Of a DNA stretch of 64,000 nucleotides, positions 6,434-14,665 are shown piece by piece (the first letter of the stretch is position 1; every line of letters begins with the position of its first letter). This DNA comes from an uncultured Muribaculaceae bacterium (GTDB lineage Bacteria; Bacteroidota; Bacteroidia; Bacteroidales; Muribaculaceae): positions 62,001 to 126,000 of the forward strand of contig CAUBJF010000003.1 in NCBI GenBank assembly GCA_958436175.1. Direction: 5' to 3'. Under the pieces are notes generated by a model. It had not been told where the DNA came from. It made no database searches and worked only from the letters and a program-made list of their open reading frames with translations. The position numbers and the translations under genes are program-made.

Positions 6434-9142
6434 TCACTTTTTCATCTTGTTGACTGCGACCCAGTGCTTGTCGGACGACAGAGCCGTCGAAATAAGCGCC
6501 TGGCCGGTAAGAAGATGGGGAATGATGCGGCCCTGAGTTTCGTTGAGACCCATCGAACCGGCCATCTCCTCGCAATCATCGCGTGACACAAGACGGTGGA
6601 CAATCTTCATGTTCGTGTTCTTCACCGCGTCGGGCACAAGACGTGTCGGCACCTGGTCGACAAGAATCAGGCCCTCGCCGTAAGCCCTGATTTCAGAGAG
6701 CATATTGGCAAACATCATCGACGAGCGGTACTGTGCCATCTCGGGATTGTCGCATTTGCTCATCACCCGGTGTGCTTCTTCGACGACAGTGACATGTCCG
6801 CAATTCGTGGTAAAGCCGTGTCCGGCATCGGCACGCGCCATGCGGTATTCGTAGAGGAAGAGCAGTAGCAACGACATGAAGAAACATTTGTCGGAGTCGT
6901 CGCCGAGATAGCTCAGGTTGACGACGGTAGGTCGGTCGAAGAGAGAGTCCCACGATGTCGAGTGCAGCGTGTTGAGCATTTTGCCTTTCCAGCCGCGCAT
7001 AAGGCTGTCGATACGCGTGTTGAGGCATGCCTTCATGTTGCGTTCTATACGTTCCTCGTATTTATGGGCGTTGATGACTTTGTCGACATTGATGCTCATG
7101 CCGTTGAGTGTCGGGAAGAGAGTCTTTCCGTAGACGGGCTCGGAATTGAGCCAGTCGGTCGTAGGCGACTGGTAGACGGTATATATCAGATCTTCGAGAA
7201 GTACCGGCAGTATGTCGTACATCGGGAATGCCGCAGTAAAGACAGATTTTAATCTGTCGATATGGGCCATTGCCGAGGGCTCGCGGCCCGGTTCGAGCCA
7301 GATTATCTCGAAGGGATTGAGCTTGAGTTCGGGGAAGCGCACGTCCTTGCCTGTGACGGGATGCCTGTAAACGCGGCAGCCGGGCATAAAGATATTGATA
7401 GGTTTGTCTTTATGGCGGTCGTTGTATTCGAGCGCCCAGTCGACATACTCTGTCTTTGCCGGTTCGATGACAAGGAAGGGCATTTTGGCCGACAGCGATG
7501 CAAGGAGGCTCAGAATGGTATTGGTTTTGCCGGAGCCGTTGATACCGCATACGAGGGCGTGGCGCGACAGCGATGACGCGTCGATTTCGTAGTCGAGCTG
7601 GGTAGGGCTGCCTCCGTAGAGTAGTTTGCCTATGGCTATGGCGTTTTCTTCGAGTATTTCGGGTTGCGTGATGCTGAATTCAGGGGTGGATTCTATTACG
7701 TTTATGCCTGGCACCGAGTGGAGAGGGAAGTTGATAAGATAGGATAGTTCCTTGGTCGTCAGCATAGTGCGCAGCCCGTCGAAAGTCTTGCCGAAAGGAT
7801 TGTGGAATGTTTCCCCGGCGGCTGTAATGTCGATGGAGGGGTTTAAGAAGTTGCCTATCGTGGCAGGCAGCGACATGTTGGGCAGACGGTCGATGCGATG
7901 CATGCGGATAGGTTCGTAGATAGATTCCGAGCCGCTGACTATCGACTTGAGCTGCGAGGACGCAACCTGAAGGTCGCTCTCATACTGGGTTGCCATATAG
8001 GCACCCACACGCCAGCATCCTATGGCACGTCCTGTCTCGAAGCGTTTCTCGTGATTGGCGAGTTTCTCGGCGATGGCACCTACATGGCGGTCGACGATGG
8101 TGCGGTTGATAGTCTGCGTCTTGCTGCCGCCTTGGGTATCGGAGGTCGATATGTTTTCGGAGATGGAATGGCTTTTGCCTTTGGTCTTGGTCGGGGCAAA
8201 GTCGCCGAGTAGGTTGGTACCGGCTATCTCATGTCCCGCAACGAGTATGCTGCTCAGCAGTGCGGCCGGTGGGAACAGAGTTCCGGCCACTACGAGACCT
8301 ATCCCGGCAATACCGTAAAGCGGATTCTTCTTCGACGTGCTTTCATTGGTACCGTTTGTCTCCGTCCTTCCTTTCGTGACGGTCTTGTTCCATGATTCAG
8401 CCATCGACTGGGAGAACTGGATAGTCTTCATGCTCTCCGCGCGTCCGGCATAGTCGCGGCATGTTGTCAGCACTTGGTCTATCTCGCTTTCTGCCACAGG
8501 GTCGGCCACGACGAGATAGGTAAAATCGGTCTGCCTCATGCCCGAGATGAGGGTGTCGAGTGTGGCCGGATAGAGATCGCCGTATTCGCTTGCCATCGAC
8601 GGTATGCCGGTCATGGCACCGGCTACGCGCATAGTGCCGCCTTTAGATTTCTCGAAGTCGGAATAGACTGAGACATCTGTGCGTGAAGCCTCCGTGCAAC
8701 GGCTCCCTGGCCATAGTCCCTGGATGAAATTGCCGAGGGCGGCTGTGAAGTCATCGTCGAGCTTGCCGCTGTCGTAGGGGCGTATGCCGAGGTACATCTC
8801 GAAGACTCCTTTGCGCCCTTTGAGGAGGAAGAGGAGCTGCCCGACACCCGGCATGTGGCAGTTCTGGAGAATCTTCTGCATTGCCGAGAAACATTTCTCC
8901 GGAGCTCCGTCGACAGGACGGCCTATCTGCTCGATTCGGACCCAGTATGGTTCGGGGGGGGCCAGACGGCTTGTCGGGCGTACAGTGAGACTGAATGGGT
9001 TGGCTTCTTCGCCGATACCGTTGAGGTAGATACGCTCGGCCGTGATCGACAGCGATTTGGCCATGGCAGTCGATACTTCTACCTCGGGGGTGTCTATCGG
9101 TATGGCGAGACTTTGAGGTTCTTTGTACGGTAGCGTGCTCAT
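6434..9142 (-). CDS. HerA/DUF87-like ATPase with an internal membrane segment (902 aa)
   Basis: The C-terminal half is a HerA/FtsK-type ATPase: Walker A GINGSGKT (residues 533-540), a VIEPAKTEY segment soon after, Walker B VTVVEEAHRV (784-793), then EIRAYGEGLILVDQVPTRL and a sensor-like NTNMKIVHRL. These are classic for DUF87/HerA and VirB4-like translocating ATPases. The N-terminal half holds a separate domain, then a Ser/Thr/Asn-rich stretch (about 255-272), a glycine-rich hydrophobic segment (276-310) and a second Ser/Thr-rich stretch (318-348). It may insert in a membrane or form a hairpin. The ATG overlaps the stop of the Hsp70-like gene (ATGA). No nuclease domain or NurA partner is visible, so a DNA-end-processing role is not supported. 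Confidence 0.75.
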   Translation of the reverse strand: MSTLPYKEPQSLAIPIDTPEVEVSTAMAKSLSITAERIYLNGIGEEANPFSLTVRPTSRLAPPEPYWVRIEQIGRPVDGAPEKCFSAMQKILQNCHMPGVGQLLFLLKGRKGVFEMYLGIRPYDSGKLDDDFTAALGNFIQGLWPGSRCTEASRTDVSVYSDFEKSKGGTMRVAGAMTGIPSMASEYGDLYPATLDTLISGMRQTDFTYLVVADPVAESEIDQVLTTCRDYAGRAESMKTIQFSQSMAESWNKTVTKGRTETNGTNESTSKKNPLYGIAGIGLVVAGTLFPPAALLSSILVAGHEIAGTNLLGDFAPTKTKGKSHSISENISTSDTQGGSKTQTINRTIVDRHVGAIAEKLANHEKRFETGRAIGCWRVGAYMATQYESDLQVASSQLKSIVSGSESIYEPIRMHRIDRLPNMSLPATIGNFLNPSIDITAAGETFHNPFGKTFDGLRTMLTTKELSYLINFPLHSVPGINVIESTPEFSITQPEILEENAIAIGKLLYGGSPTQLDYEIDASSLSRHALVCGINGSGKTNTILSLLASLSAKMPFLVIEPAKTEYVDWALEYNDRHKDKPINIFMPGCRVYRHPVTGKDVRFPELKLNPFEIIWLEPGREPSAMAHIDRLKSVFTAAFPMYDILPVLLEDLIYTVYQSPTTDWLNSEPVYGKTLFPTLNGMSINVDKVINAHKYEERIERNMKACLNTRIDSLMRGWKGKMLNTLHSTSWDSLFDRPTVVNLSYLGDDSDKCFFMSLLLLFLYEYRMARADAGHGFTTNCGHVTVVEEAHRVMSKCDNPEMAQYRSSMMFANMLSEIRAYGEGLILVDQVPTRLVPDAVKNTNMKIVHRLVSRDDCEEMAGSMGLNETQGRIIPHLLTGQALISTALSSDKHWVAVNKMKK

Positions 9143-11034
9143 TCGATATTGATTTTGACGCGGTTGAGGTCCTTTTCTATGAAGGAGCGGAAGAAGTCTT
9201 CAAGAGATTTCTTGACGCTGTTCTTCAAGGAAGGTGTATCGCAGTTCTCGCGTATCTTCAGGCTTATGTCGCGTATGAAGTCTGTCTTACTGCCGGTGAT
9301 ACGGTCGGCGATCTTCTTGCGTTTACTACGGTCGCTGCCGAATAATTCGATAAGTACCATAGCCAGTACGCCCCAGATGTTGAGAAGAAAGTAAGCAAGA
9401 GCATATTTCCACCAGCTGTCGTCCTTGCCGAGAACTTTTTTGACGCTTTCAGAAACGGCATTGACAATCTTCGACTCTGACTTCTCGAACCATTCAAGAT
9501 CTGTAAGGCCGGGGGCATTGACAGATGACTCATACTCGCTGTTGTAGTTGCGCAGAAGGTTGGCGAGTTCCTGACGTATGCTTTCGGACTGTCTCGTGAT
9601 GGATTTGGCAACAGATTTACGTACAAAATCCGAGAGCTCGTTGTTCATGAACAATTCTATATATACCGAGATTCTGTCTTCGAGCTCTTTTTGTTCGGTA
9701 GTAGTACCTGTCACGACCCAGTCATTGCAGGTGGCATTGATTCTGGCGAAAATCTGGTCTGCAATAGGTTCCGATATGCTGTTGATGATTTTTTTATAAC
9801 ATTCGTCGGAGTCGAACGACTCGAACATCTTGGTTTTTATGGCGTTCAGTTCGTCGGTGGCGATGGCATCTGCTGCGCCTATCAGGGCTATGCCGCGTGA
9901 AATCGTCAAAGAAGTGTCCGCACCGTCGTCGACGATGTCTTCTGGTGGCAGGTCCAGAGCCTGGGCGATGCACGGGCGTAGGAAATTCATGCGCGACGCA
10001 CCACCTGTCATGAAAACGCCATAGACGGGACGGTCGCCGACTTTGCCATTGCGGAACTGGCGCAGGAAGTCCGCGAGTTTGTCGCAGTAATGTTCTTCGC
10101 TGTTAACCCACGATGTTATTTCGTCGGCGCTTTCAGCCTCGAAACAGAGCAGTCTCGAACCGAGTGCCGGGTTGTCGGCCTTGAGCTGCTTGCAGAGTTT
10201 AGAGAGTTTGTGCATGCCGTCGGGGACGCATGTCGGGTTGGTGTATGCGTCTTCCTTGAACTCCCTGGCTTTGTGCAGAAATAGATCGCGGCAAGAAGGG
10301 TACTGCTCGTAGACAGTGCGAGCATCCTCGTTGTCGGCAAGGGTGCGGCGCAGTATCACGCGTTCCACTATCGATGCCCCGAGAGGACGTCCGTCGTCGA
10401 CTGGTTCGACTCCGTTGGCGAGATATGTTAGGTCGAGCGTGCTGGAACCGAGATCGAAGAGGATGATGCCCTGACGCATGCGGCGCACGATCTTATCCTT
10501 GATAGTGGCATAGAATATGGCGGCGCGCGATTCTGACGTAAGACCTCCGAGCGGCATTCCGGCATTCATGGCCATGCGGCAGTAAAGGTCTTTGGTCTCC
10601 CGGTCGTTCCATCCCGACGGCCGTGCGATGTAGACGATATGGTTGTCGGGCGTGAGTTCGATGTTGATGTCGGCGAGCGTGGCCTTTATCTTGTCGTATG
10701 CTGCCGCCATGAAAGCTGTCATCAGGCGCTCTTTGTCGCCGTCGAGCGACTTGGGCGCGTCCTTGAAGCCGATACGGAACTCGTCGGCCTCAGCGGCAAT
10801 GTTGATGGCATCGTTGCCGATATGGATCATGCCGTCGAGGATGCTGACGGCAGAAATCTCGATTTTGGATTTTGCAGGGCCTATGGCTATGTCGTCGTAC
10901 TCGTTGAGGCGTTCCGCCGGGGCTTTATCCCATTCGATGCGGCATATTGCGGCAGAGGTTTCGGCGTGGCCGAAATCGATACCTACGATATAACGGTGTT
11001 TGTTCTTGTCCGGGATTGTAAGATGGGGCATCAT
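9139..11034 (-). CDS. Hsp70/actin-like ATPase with C-terminal membrane anchor (631 aa)
   Basis: The nucleotide-binding half has all three ASKHA signatures: phosphate-1 VGIDFGHAETSA (residues 17-28), phosphate-2 ILFDLGSSTLD (191-201) and adenosine GVFMTGGASRM (339-349). It lacks the canonical Hsp70 substrate-binding domain. The second half (about 400-530) is helical, probably coiled coil, followed by a hydrophobic segment (541-566) and a basic amphipathic tail. It is therefore best read as a membrane-tethered Hsp70-like protein rather than DnaK. It overlaps both neighbours by ATGA (11031-11034 and 9139-9142), so the three products are made together. Confidence 0.75.
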   Translation of the reverse strand: MMPHLTIPDKNKHRYIVGIDFGHAETSAAICRIEWDKAPAERLNEYDDIAIGPAKSKIEISAVSILDGMIHIGNDAINIAAEADEFRIGFKDAPKSLDGDKERLMTAFMAAAYDKIKATLADINIELTPDNHIVYIARPSGWNDRETKDLYCRMAMNAGMPLGGLTSESRAAIFYATIKDKIVRRMRQGIILFDLGSSTLDLTYLANGVEPVDDGRPLGASIVERVILRRTLADNEDARTVYEQYPSCRDLFLHKAREFKEDAYTNPTCVPDGMHKLSKLCKQLKADNPALGSRLLCFEAESADEITSWVNSEEHYCDKLADFLRQFRNGKVGDRPVYGVFMTGGASRMNFLRPCIAQALDLPPEDIVDDGADTSLTISRGIALIGAADAIATDELNAIKTKMFESFDSDECYKKIINSISEPIADQIFARINATCNDWVVTGTTTEQKELEDRISVYIELFMNNELSDFVRKSVAKSITRQSESIRQELANLLRNYNSEYESSVNAPGLTDLEWFEKSESKIVNAVSESVKKVLGKDDSWWKYALAYFLLNIWGVLAMVLIELFGSDRSKRKKIADRITGSKTDFIRDISLKIRENCDTPSLKNSVKKSLEDFFRSFIEKDLNRVKINIE

Positions 11035-11768
11035 TTTCTAACCAATGTTTTGTCGTTCAGCTCATAACCGAAAGCCTTGAGATTCTTGATGAGGATTTCG
11101 AGATTGGGGCGCAGCTCCTCGGGCAGACGGTCGCCCATTTCGAGCATATCGTTGCACGTCTCGGCACAGTTCTCTGCAAGCGGTCCGGATGGGACGGCAG
11201 GAACGGAAGCCGGGACGCTGTTCTTGATTTTCAGGGCTTGTGTGCGGTAAGTGGCGAGGAGATTGTCGATATTTGTGCAGATATTGGCTATGATATTGCA
11301 GAACACGGATGCGTTTATGGGCATGCGCGATACCGGGAGGTTCGTACGGCGCGCGCTCTTGAGGTAGATGGTTATTGCAGCGGCTACGACGGCTCCGATG
11401 ACAGCTGTCCACGTACCGAAGATACCGCCAATGGCTCCTCCGACGGCAGCTCCTCCGACGGGAACATAGTCGGGATGGCGCTCGGCTTTTTCATGCCCCT
11501 GGTTCGACATTCCGGAGAGCTCGTCGGCATAGTAGCGCGAAAGGCTTTGTTGCGCCATGAGAAGGTTGACGGCGCTGACTACGATGTAATCTTCCGACTG
11601 GGTGAGTCCCTGGCGGAATTCACCGTTGCTGTCGAGAAGTTCGTTGAGAGTCCCGCTCACGGCTTCCTGGATGCGACGTGCGTCCTGAGGAAGGTATAGG
11701 TGGGCGAGCTTGTGTTCGAGCTCGGCTTTTCTGTTCTGGAAAAGTGAGGAAAGGGTTTCGGTTTTCAT
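11031..11768 (-). CDS. glycine-zipper membrane protein (245 aa), first gene of the Hsp70-like/HerA-like module
   Basis: The first 95 residues are soluble and helical. A hydrophobic glycine-zipper follows (about 103-135, GGAAVGGAIGGIFG then VIGAVVAAAITIYL), of the kind that packs helices in pores or oligomers. The C-terminal 110 residues are soluble. No signal peptide. It starts 18 bp after the lptB stop and overlaps the Hsp70-like gene by ATGA. Family not recognised. A membrane scaffold or channel-like partner for the two ATPases is a reasonable inference, not shown by motif. Confidence 0.65.
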   Translation of the reverse strand: MKTETLSSLFQNRKAELEHKLAHLYLPQDARRIQEAVSGTLNELLDSNGEFRQGLTQSEDYIVVSAVNLLMAQQSLSRYYADELSGMSNQGHEKAERHPDYVPVGGAAVGGAIGGIFGTWTAVIGAVVAAAITIYLKSARRTNLPVSRMPINASVFCNIIANICTNIDNLLATYRTQALKIKNSVPASVPAVPSGPLAENCAETCNDMLEMGDRLPEELRPNLEILIKNLKAFGYELNDKTLVRK

Positions 11769-11786
11769 TGGTAGAATATGCTGTGA

Positions 11787-12695
11787 TTAGTTGTCGCCGA
11801 GGCGTTTGCGGTAGAACACAAAGTCGCGGCCCAGATATTTTTCGCGGACGACGGGGTTCTCGGCGAGTTCTTCCGAAGTGCCCTGGAAGAGGATACGGCC
11901 GTCGAAGAGGAGGTATGCGCGGTCGGTGATACGCAGTGTCTCCTGTGCGTTATGGTCGGTGATGAGGATGCCGATGTTCTTATCCTTGAGCTTGTAGACG
12001 ATGCTCTGGATATCTTCCACGGCAATAGGGTCGACACCGGCGAAAGGCTCGTCGAGCATGATGAACGAAGGGTTGATTGCCAGGCATCGTGCAATCTCCG
12101 TGCGTCGGCGTTCGCCGCCGCTCAGCTGGTCGCCGAGGTTTTTGCGTACCTTGTTGAGTCGGAATTCGGTGATGAGGCTTTCGAGTTTCTCGCGCTGCTG
12201 CTCCGGAGTCATGTCGGTCATCTGGAGGACGGCGCGGATGTTGTCTTCGACGCTGAGCTTGCGGAACACGGATGCTTCCTGGGCAAGGTAGCCGATGCCC
12301 TTCTTTGCCCGACGGTAGACAGGGTCGCCGGTAATGTTGTCGTCGTCAAGGAATATCTGGCCTTCGTTGGGCTGGATAAGGCCGGTCGTCATGTAGAATG
12401 TCGTGGTCTTGCCGGCACCGTTAGGTCCGAGCAGGCCTACGATTTCACCCTGGGTGACATCGATAGAAACGTGGTTGACGACGGTACGTTTGCCGTATTT
12501 CTTGACGAGGTTGTCGGTGCGGAGAACCTTCTTGCCTTTCTCCATGGCTTCGATAGTTCTCTCGGCTTCCTCCTCGGCGCCTTCGGCAGGAAGAGGGTCG
12601 CTGACTTCTTCGGGGGGCAGCGGCGCTTCGACGAAGGGCGAAGGAATGTTGCTGTCCTCGGTATCGCGGTTGCGGAATTTCGATAAGAGTCCCAT
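11787..12695 (-). CDS. lptB: LPS export ABC transporter ATP-binding protein LptB
   Basis: LptB powers lipopolysaccharide extraction by LptFG at the inner membrane. The 302-residue protein has Walker A GPNGAGKT (90-97), signature LSGGE (191-195), Walker B FIMLDEP (211-217) and the switch His in ITDHN. Its YLAQEASVFRKLSVEDNI region is typical of LptB. An acidic, Pro-rich N-terminal extension of about 50 residues precedes the fold and is longer than in enterobacterial LptB. The start (12695) shares one base with the udk stop (TGATG), which decides it against a longer open frame that runs back into udk. Confidence 0.93.
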   Translation of the reverse strand: MGLLSKFRNRDTEDSNIPSPFVEAPLPPEEVSDPLPAEGAEEEAERTIEAMEKGKKVLRTDNLVKKYGKRTVVNHVSIDVTQGEIVGLLGPNGAGKTTTFYMTTGLIQPNEGQIFLDDDNITGDPVYRRAKKGIGYLAQEASVFRKLSVEDNIRAVLQMTDMTPEQQREKLESLITEFRLNKVRKNLGDQLSGGERRRTEIARCLAINPSFIMLDEPFAGVDPIAVEDIQSIVYKLKDKNIGILITDHNAQETLRITDRAYLLFDGRILFQGTSEELAENPVVREKYLGRDFVFYRKRLGDN

Positions 12696-13345
12696 CAGAT
12701 AACAGTTGTGGGTGGAGTGATGCAGCGTGCATGGCTGCGGTGCAGACGGCTTTCGATATAGTCGGTCAGGAGGTTGATAGCCACGATGTTGCTGCCGCCC
12801 TGCGGTACGATGAGGTCGGCATATCGCTTGGATGGCTCGATGTACTGGCAGTGCATGGGTTTGAGAACGTCCTGATAGCGGTTGATGACGATTTCGGGTG
12901 TGCGTCCTCGCTCGATACAGTCGCGAGCGATGACACGGATGAGACGGTCGTCGGGATCGGCATCGACGAATACCTTGATATCGAGCATGTCGCGGAGCGC
13001 AGGGTCGGTCAGCACGAGAATACCTTCGACGATGACAACATCGGAGGGCTTGATGTCGATGGTCTCGGGCTGGCGTGTACACGTAAGATAGGAATATGTC
13101 GGCATCTGGATGGTCTTGCCCTCACGCAGTTCTTCGAGCTGTTGGACAAGCAGCGACCATTCGATGGCGGCCGGTTCGTCGAAATTGGTTTTGCTTCGTT
13201 CTTCGAAGGGAAGATGGCTTAAATCCTTGTAATAGTTGTCCTGGGGCATGACTGCAACTTCACCGGCCGGCAAGCTGCTGATTATCTTATTGACAACGGT
13301 CGTTTTGCCTGAACCGGTGCCACCTGCGATTCCTATAATGAGCAT
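12695..13345 (-). CDS. udk: uridine kinase
   Basis: Phosphorylates uridine and cytidine in pyrimidine salvage. The P-loop GIAGGTGSGKTT (residues 5-16) opens the protein. DNYYKDLSHLPFEER follows, then NFDEPAAIEW and VIVEGILVL, all diagnostic for uridine kinase. Length is 216 residues, near the usual 200-215. It is the first gene of the run udk-lptB and lies 132 bp from the leucine-rich protein gene, from which it is separated by a strong terminator (13390-13446). Confidence 0.95.
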   Translation of the reverse strand: MLIIGIAGGTGSGKTTVVNKIISSLPAGEVAVMPQDNYYKDLSHLPFEERSKTNFDEPAAIEWSLLVQQLEELREGKTIQMPTYSYLTCTRQPETIDIKPSDVVIVEGILVLTDPALRDMLDIKVFVDADPDDRLIRVIARDCIERGRTPEIVINRYQDVLKPMHCQYIEPSKRYADLIVPQGGSNIVAINLLTDYIESRLHRSHARCITPPTTVI

Positions 13346-13389
13346 GGTGCTAAATCATGGATTGTTCAAGCTACGAAGTTACAAAAAAA

Positions 13390-13446
13390 ATCCGACAGAC
13401 GGCCATCGCAGAGCTGAAAAAGCAATCTGCGTGCCGTTTGTCGGAT
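13390..13446 (-). terminator. rho-independent terminator of the C25 protease/leucine-rich protein operon
   Basis: The arms ATCCGACA/TGTCGGAT continue inward through ACGGC/GCCGT and CGCAGA/TCTGCG, forming a long interrupted stem. On the minus strand it is followed directly by a run of eight T. It sits 31 bp past the stop at 13478. Confidence 0.85.
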
Positions 13447-13477
13447 CTTTAGTGCCTTCCCAGGCTCCTTCAGCATC

Positions 13478-14665
13478 CTACTTTGTGTACAGGAACTTTT
13501 CGCCTTTGCGGATGTAGATCTTGCCGGGTAAGGGATTGTCGACCACGCGTCCGGAGAGGTCGTATATGGTATCGTCGACATCTGCCGATGAAACCGTGAC
13601 ATCTCCGATGCCGGTGCTGTTCGGCTCTATTTTGGCGAAGTTCTTCCATGGGGCTGCATTCCTATATGCCTCCATGGCATCATCGGGGACATAAAGAGTC
13701 GCTTCGGTGTATGTCTTCTCGTCGAAGCCGCCATCGAACGAAGGTGGAACCATCGACTTGCAGCGAATAGCCTTCAGCGATTCGCAGTCATTGAAGGTGT
13801 CCTTGCCGATTTGTTCGAGTGAGCTGCCAAGTGTGATGTCTTCAAGGCTTTCACAGGATTTGAAGACTTCCTCACCAAGCATCGTTACCTCGTCCTTGAT
13901 GACGATGTCCTTGAGACTCGTACAACGATAAAAGACATTGCGATAGATTTCCTTCAGGCCTTCCGGCAGCTCGATATCAGACAGATTCCGGCAATTAGAG
14001 AATCCATAATTATAAATGGCCGTAACATTGGTGGGCACGACAATTGAAGTGAGGGATTCACAGCCTTCGAAGGTTCCTCCACCTATAACTTCTAACTGTT
14101 CAGGAAGCACCAGTTCTTGGATCGAGCCGCATCCGTCGAAGGCACGTTCTCCGATATATTCGACATCGGCAGGTATCGAAATATCGACAAGAGCACCACA
14201 GTATTGAAAAGCGCCCGAAGCGATAACTTTAAGTGATTCAGGTAAGTCAACGCTTGTGAGACTGCCGCAGCTGTTGAATGCGGCAACATCGATCAACTCT
14301 AATGATTCCCCAAGATTGATTGAAGTAAGGCTGGAGCAAAGATAGAATGCAGCCTCTCCTATCTCAGTCACGGTATTCGGAATGGTTACAGAAACCAATG
14401 CTGTATTCATGTAGAATGCATTTTCGGCGATACTGCCTACCGTAAACGTTTTACTTTCGTTAGTCACAGTTGACGGCACATTGACTTCTGTCAGGGTTTG
14501 GTCACAGCCTACAACAGCGCACGATTCTGAGGTGTCTTTGTCGACAGCATAGTAGATGCCGTCGACAGTGAAGTCCGCCGGTAATCCCTGGGCATGGGAG
14601 GGAATTATAGCTACTATTGCCAACACCCCGGGTAGAATGTTTTTGGATAAAGCATTAATCATCAT
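13478..14665 (-). CDS. BspA-like leucine-rich repeat surface protein (395 aa)
   Basis: A signal peptide (about 1-25, ending SHAQ) leads into at least ten tandem 22-24 residue repeats of the BspA/TpLRR (LRR_5) type, with the recurring frame AFxxCxxLxxIxLPxxLxxIGxxAF. Such proteins bind matrix or host proteins in other Bacteroidetes. The C-terminus is a short conserved tail: YDLSGRVVDNP, then PGKIYIRKGEKFLYTK. A closely similar tail ends the SusE/F-like protein at 27799-28659. The gene overlaps the C25 protease gene by ATGA (14662-14665), so it is co-translated and is probably a co-exported partner. A second Met follows immediately; either may be the start. Confidence 0.85.
   Translation of the reverse strand: MMINALSKNILPGVLAIVAIIPSHAQGLPADFTVDGIYYAVDKDTSESCAVVGCDQTLTEVNVPSTVTNESKTFTVGSIAENAFYMNTALVSVTIPNTVTEIGEAAFYLCSSLTSINLGESLELIDVAAFNSCGSLTSVDLPESLKVIASGAFQYCGALVDISIPADVEYIGERAFDGCGSIQELVLPEQLEVIGGGTFEGCESLTSIVVPTNVTAIYNYGFSNCRNLSDIELPEGLKEIYRNVFYRCTSLKDIVIKDEVTMLGEEVFKSCESLEDITLGSSLEQIGKDTFNDCESLKAIRCKSMVPPSFDGGFDEKTYTEATLYVPDDAMEAYRNAAPWKNFAKIEPNSTGIGDVTVSSADVDDTIYDLSGRVVDNPLPGKIYIRKGEKFLYTK

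Noticed and set aside
6434..9142. HerA/NurA-type DNA-repair or HerA-DUF4297 defence system
   Set aside because: No NurA or nuclease-like partner nearby and the ATPase carries a membrane segment, unlike soluble HerA.
12696..13082. Longer lptB frame
   Set aside because: The extension runs antiparallel in frame through udk; the 1-bp overlap start at 12695 fits operon spacing and family length.
13346..13477. Possible RNA gene in the gap after udk
   Set aside because: The gap is explained by the terminator hairpin; no tRNA or riboswitch structure seen.
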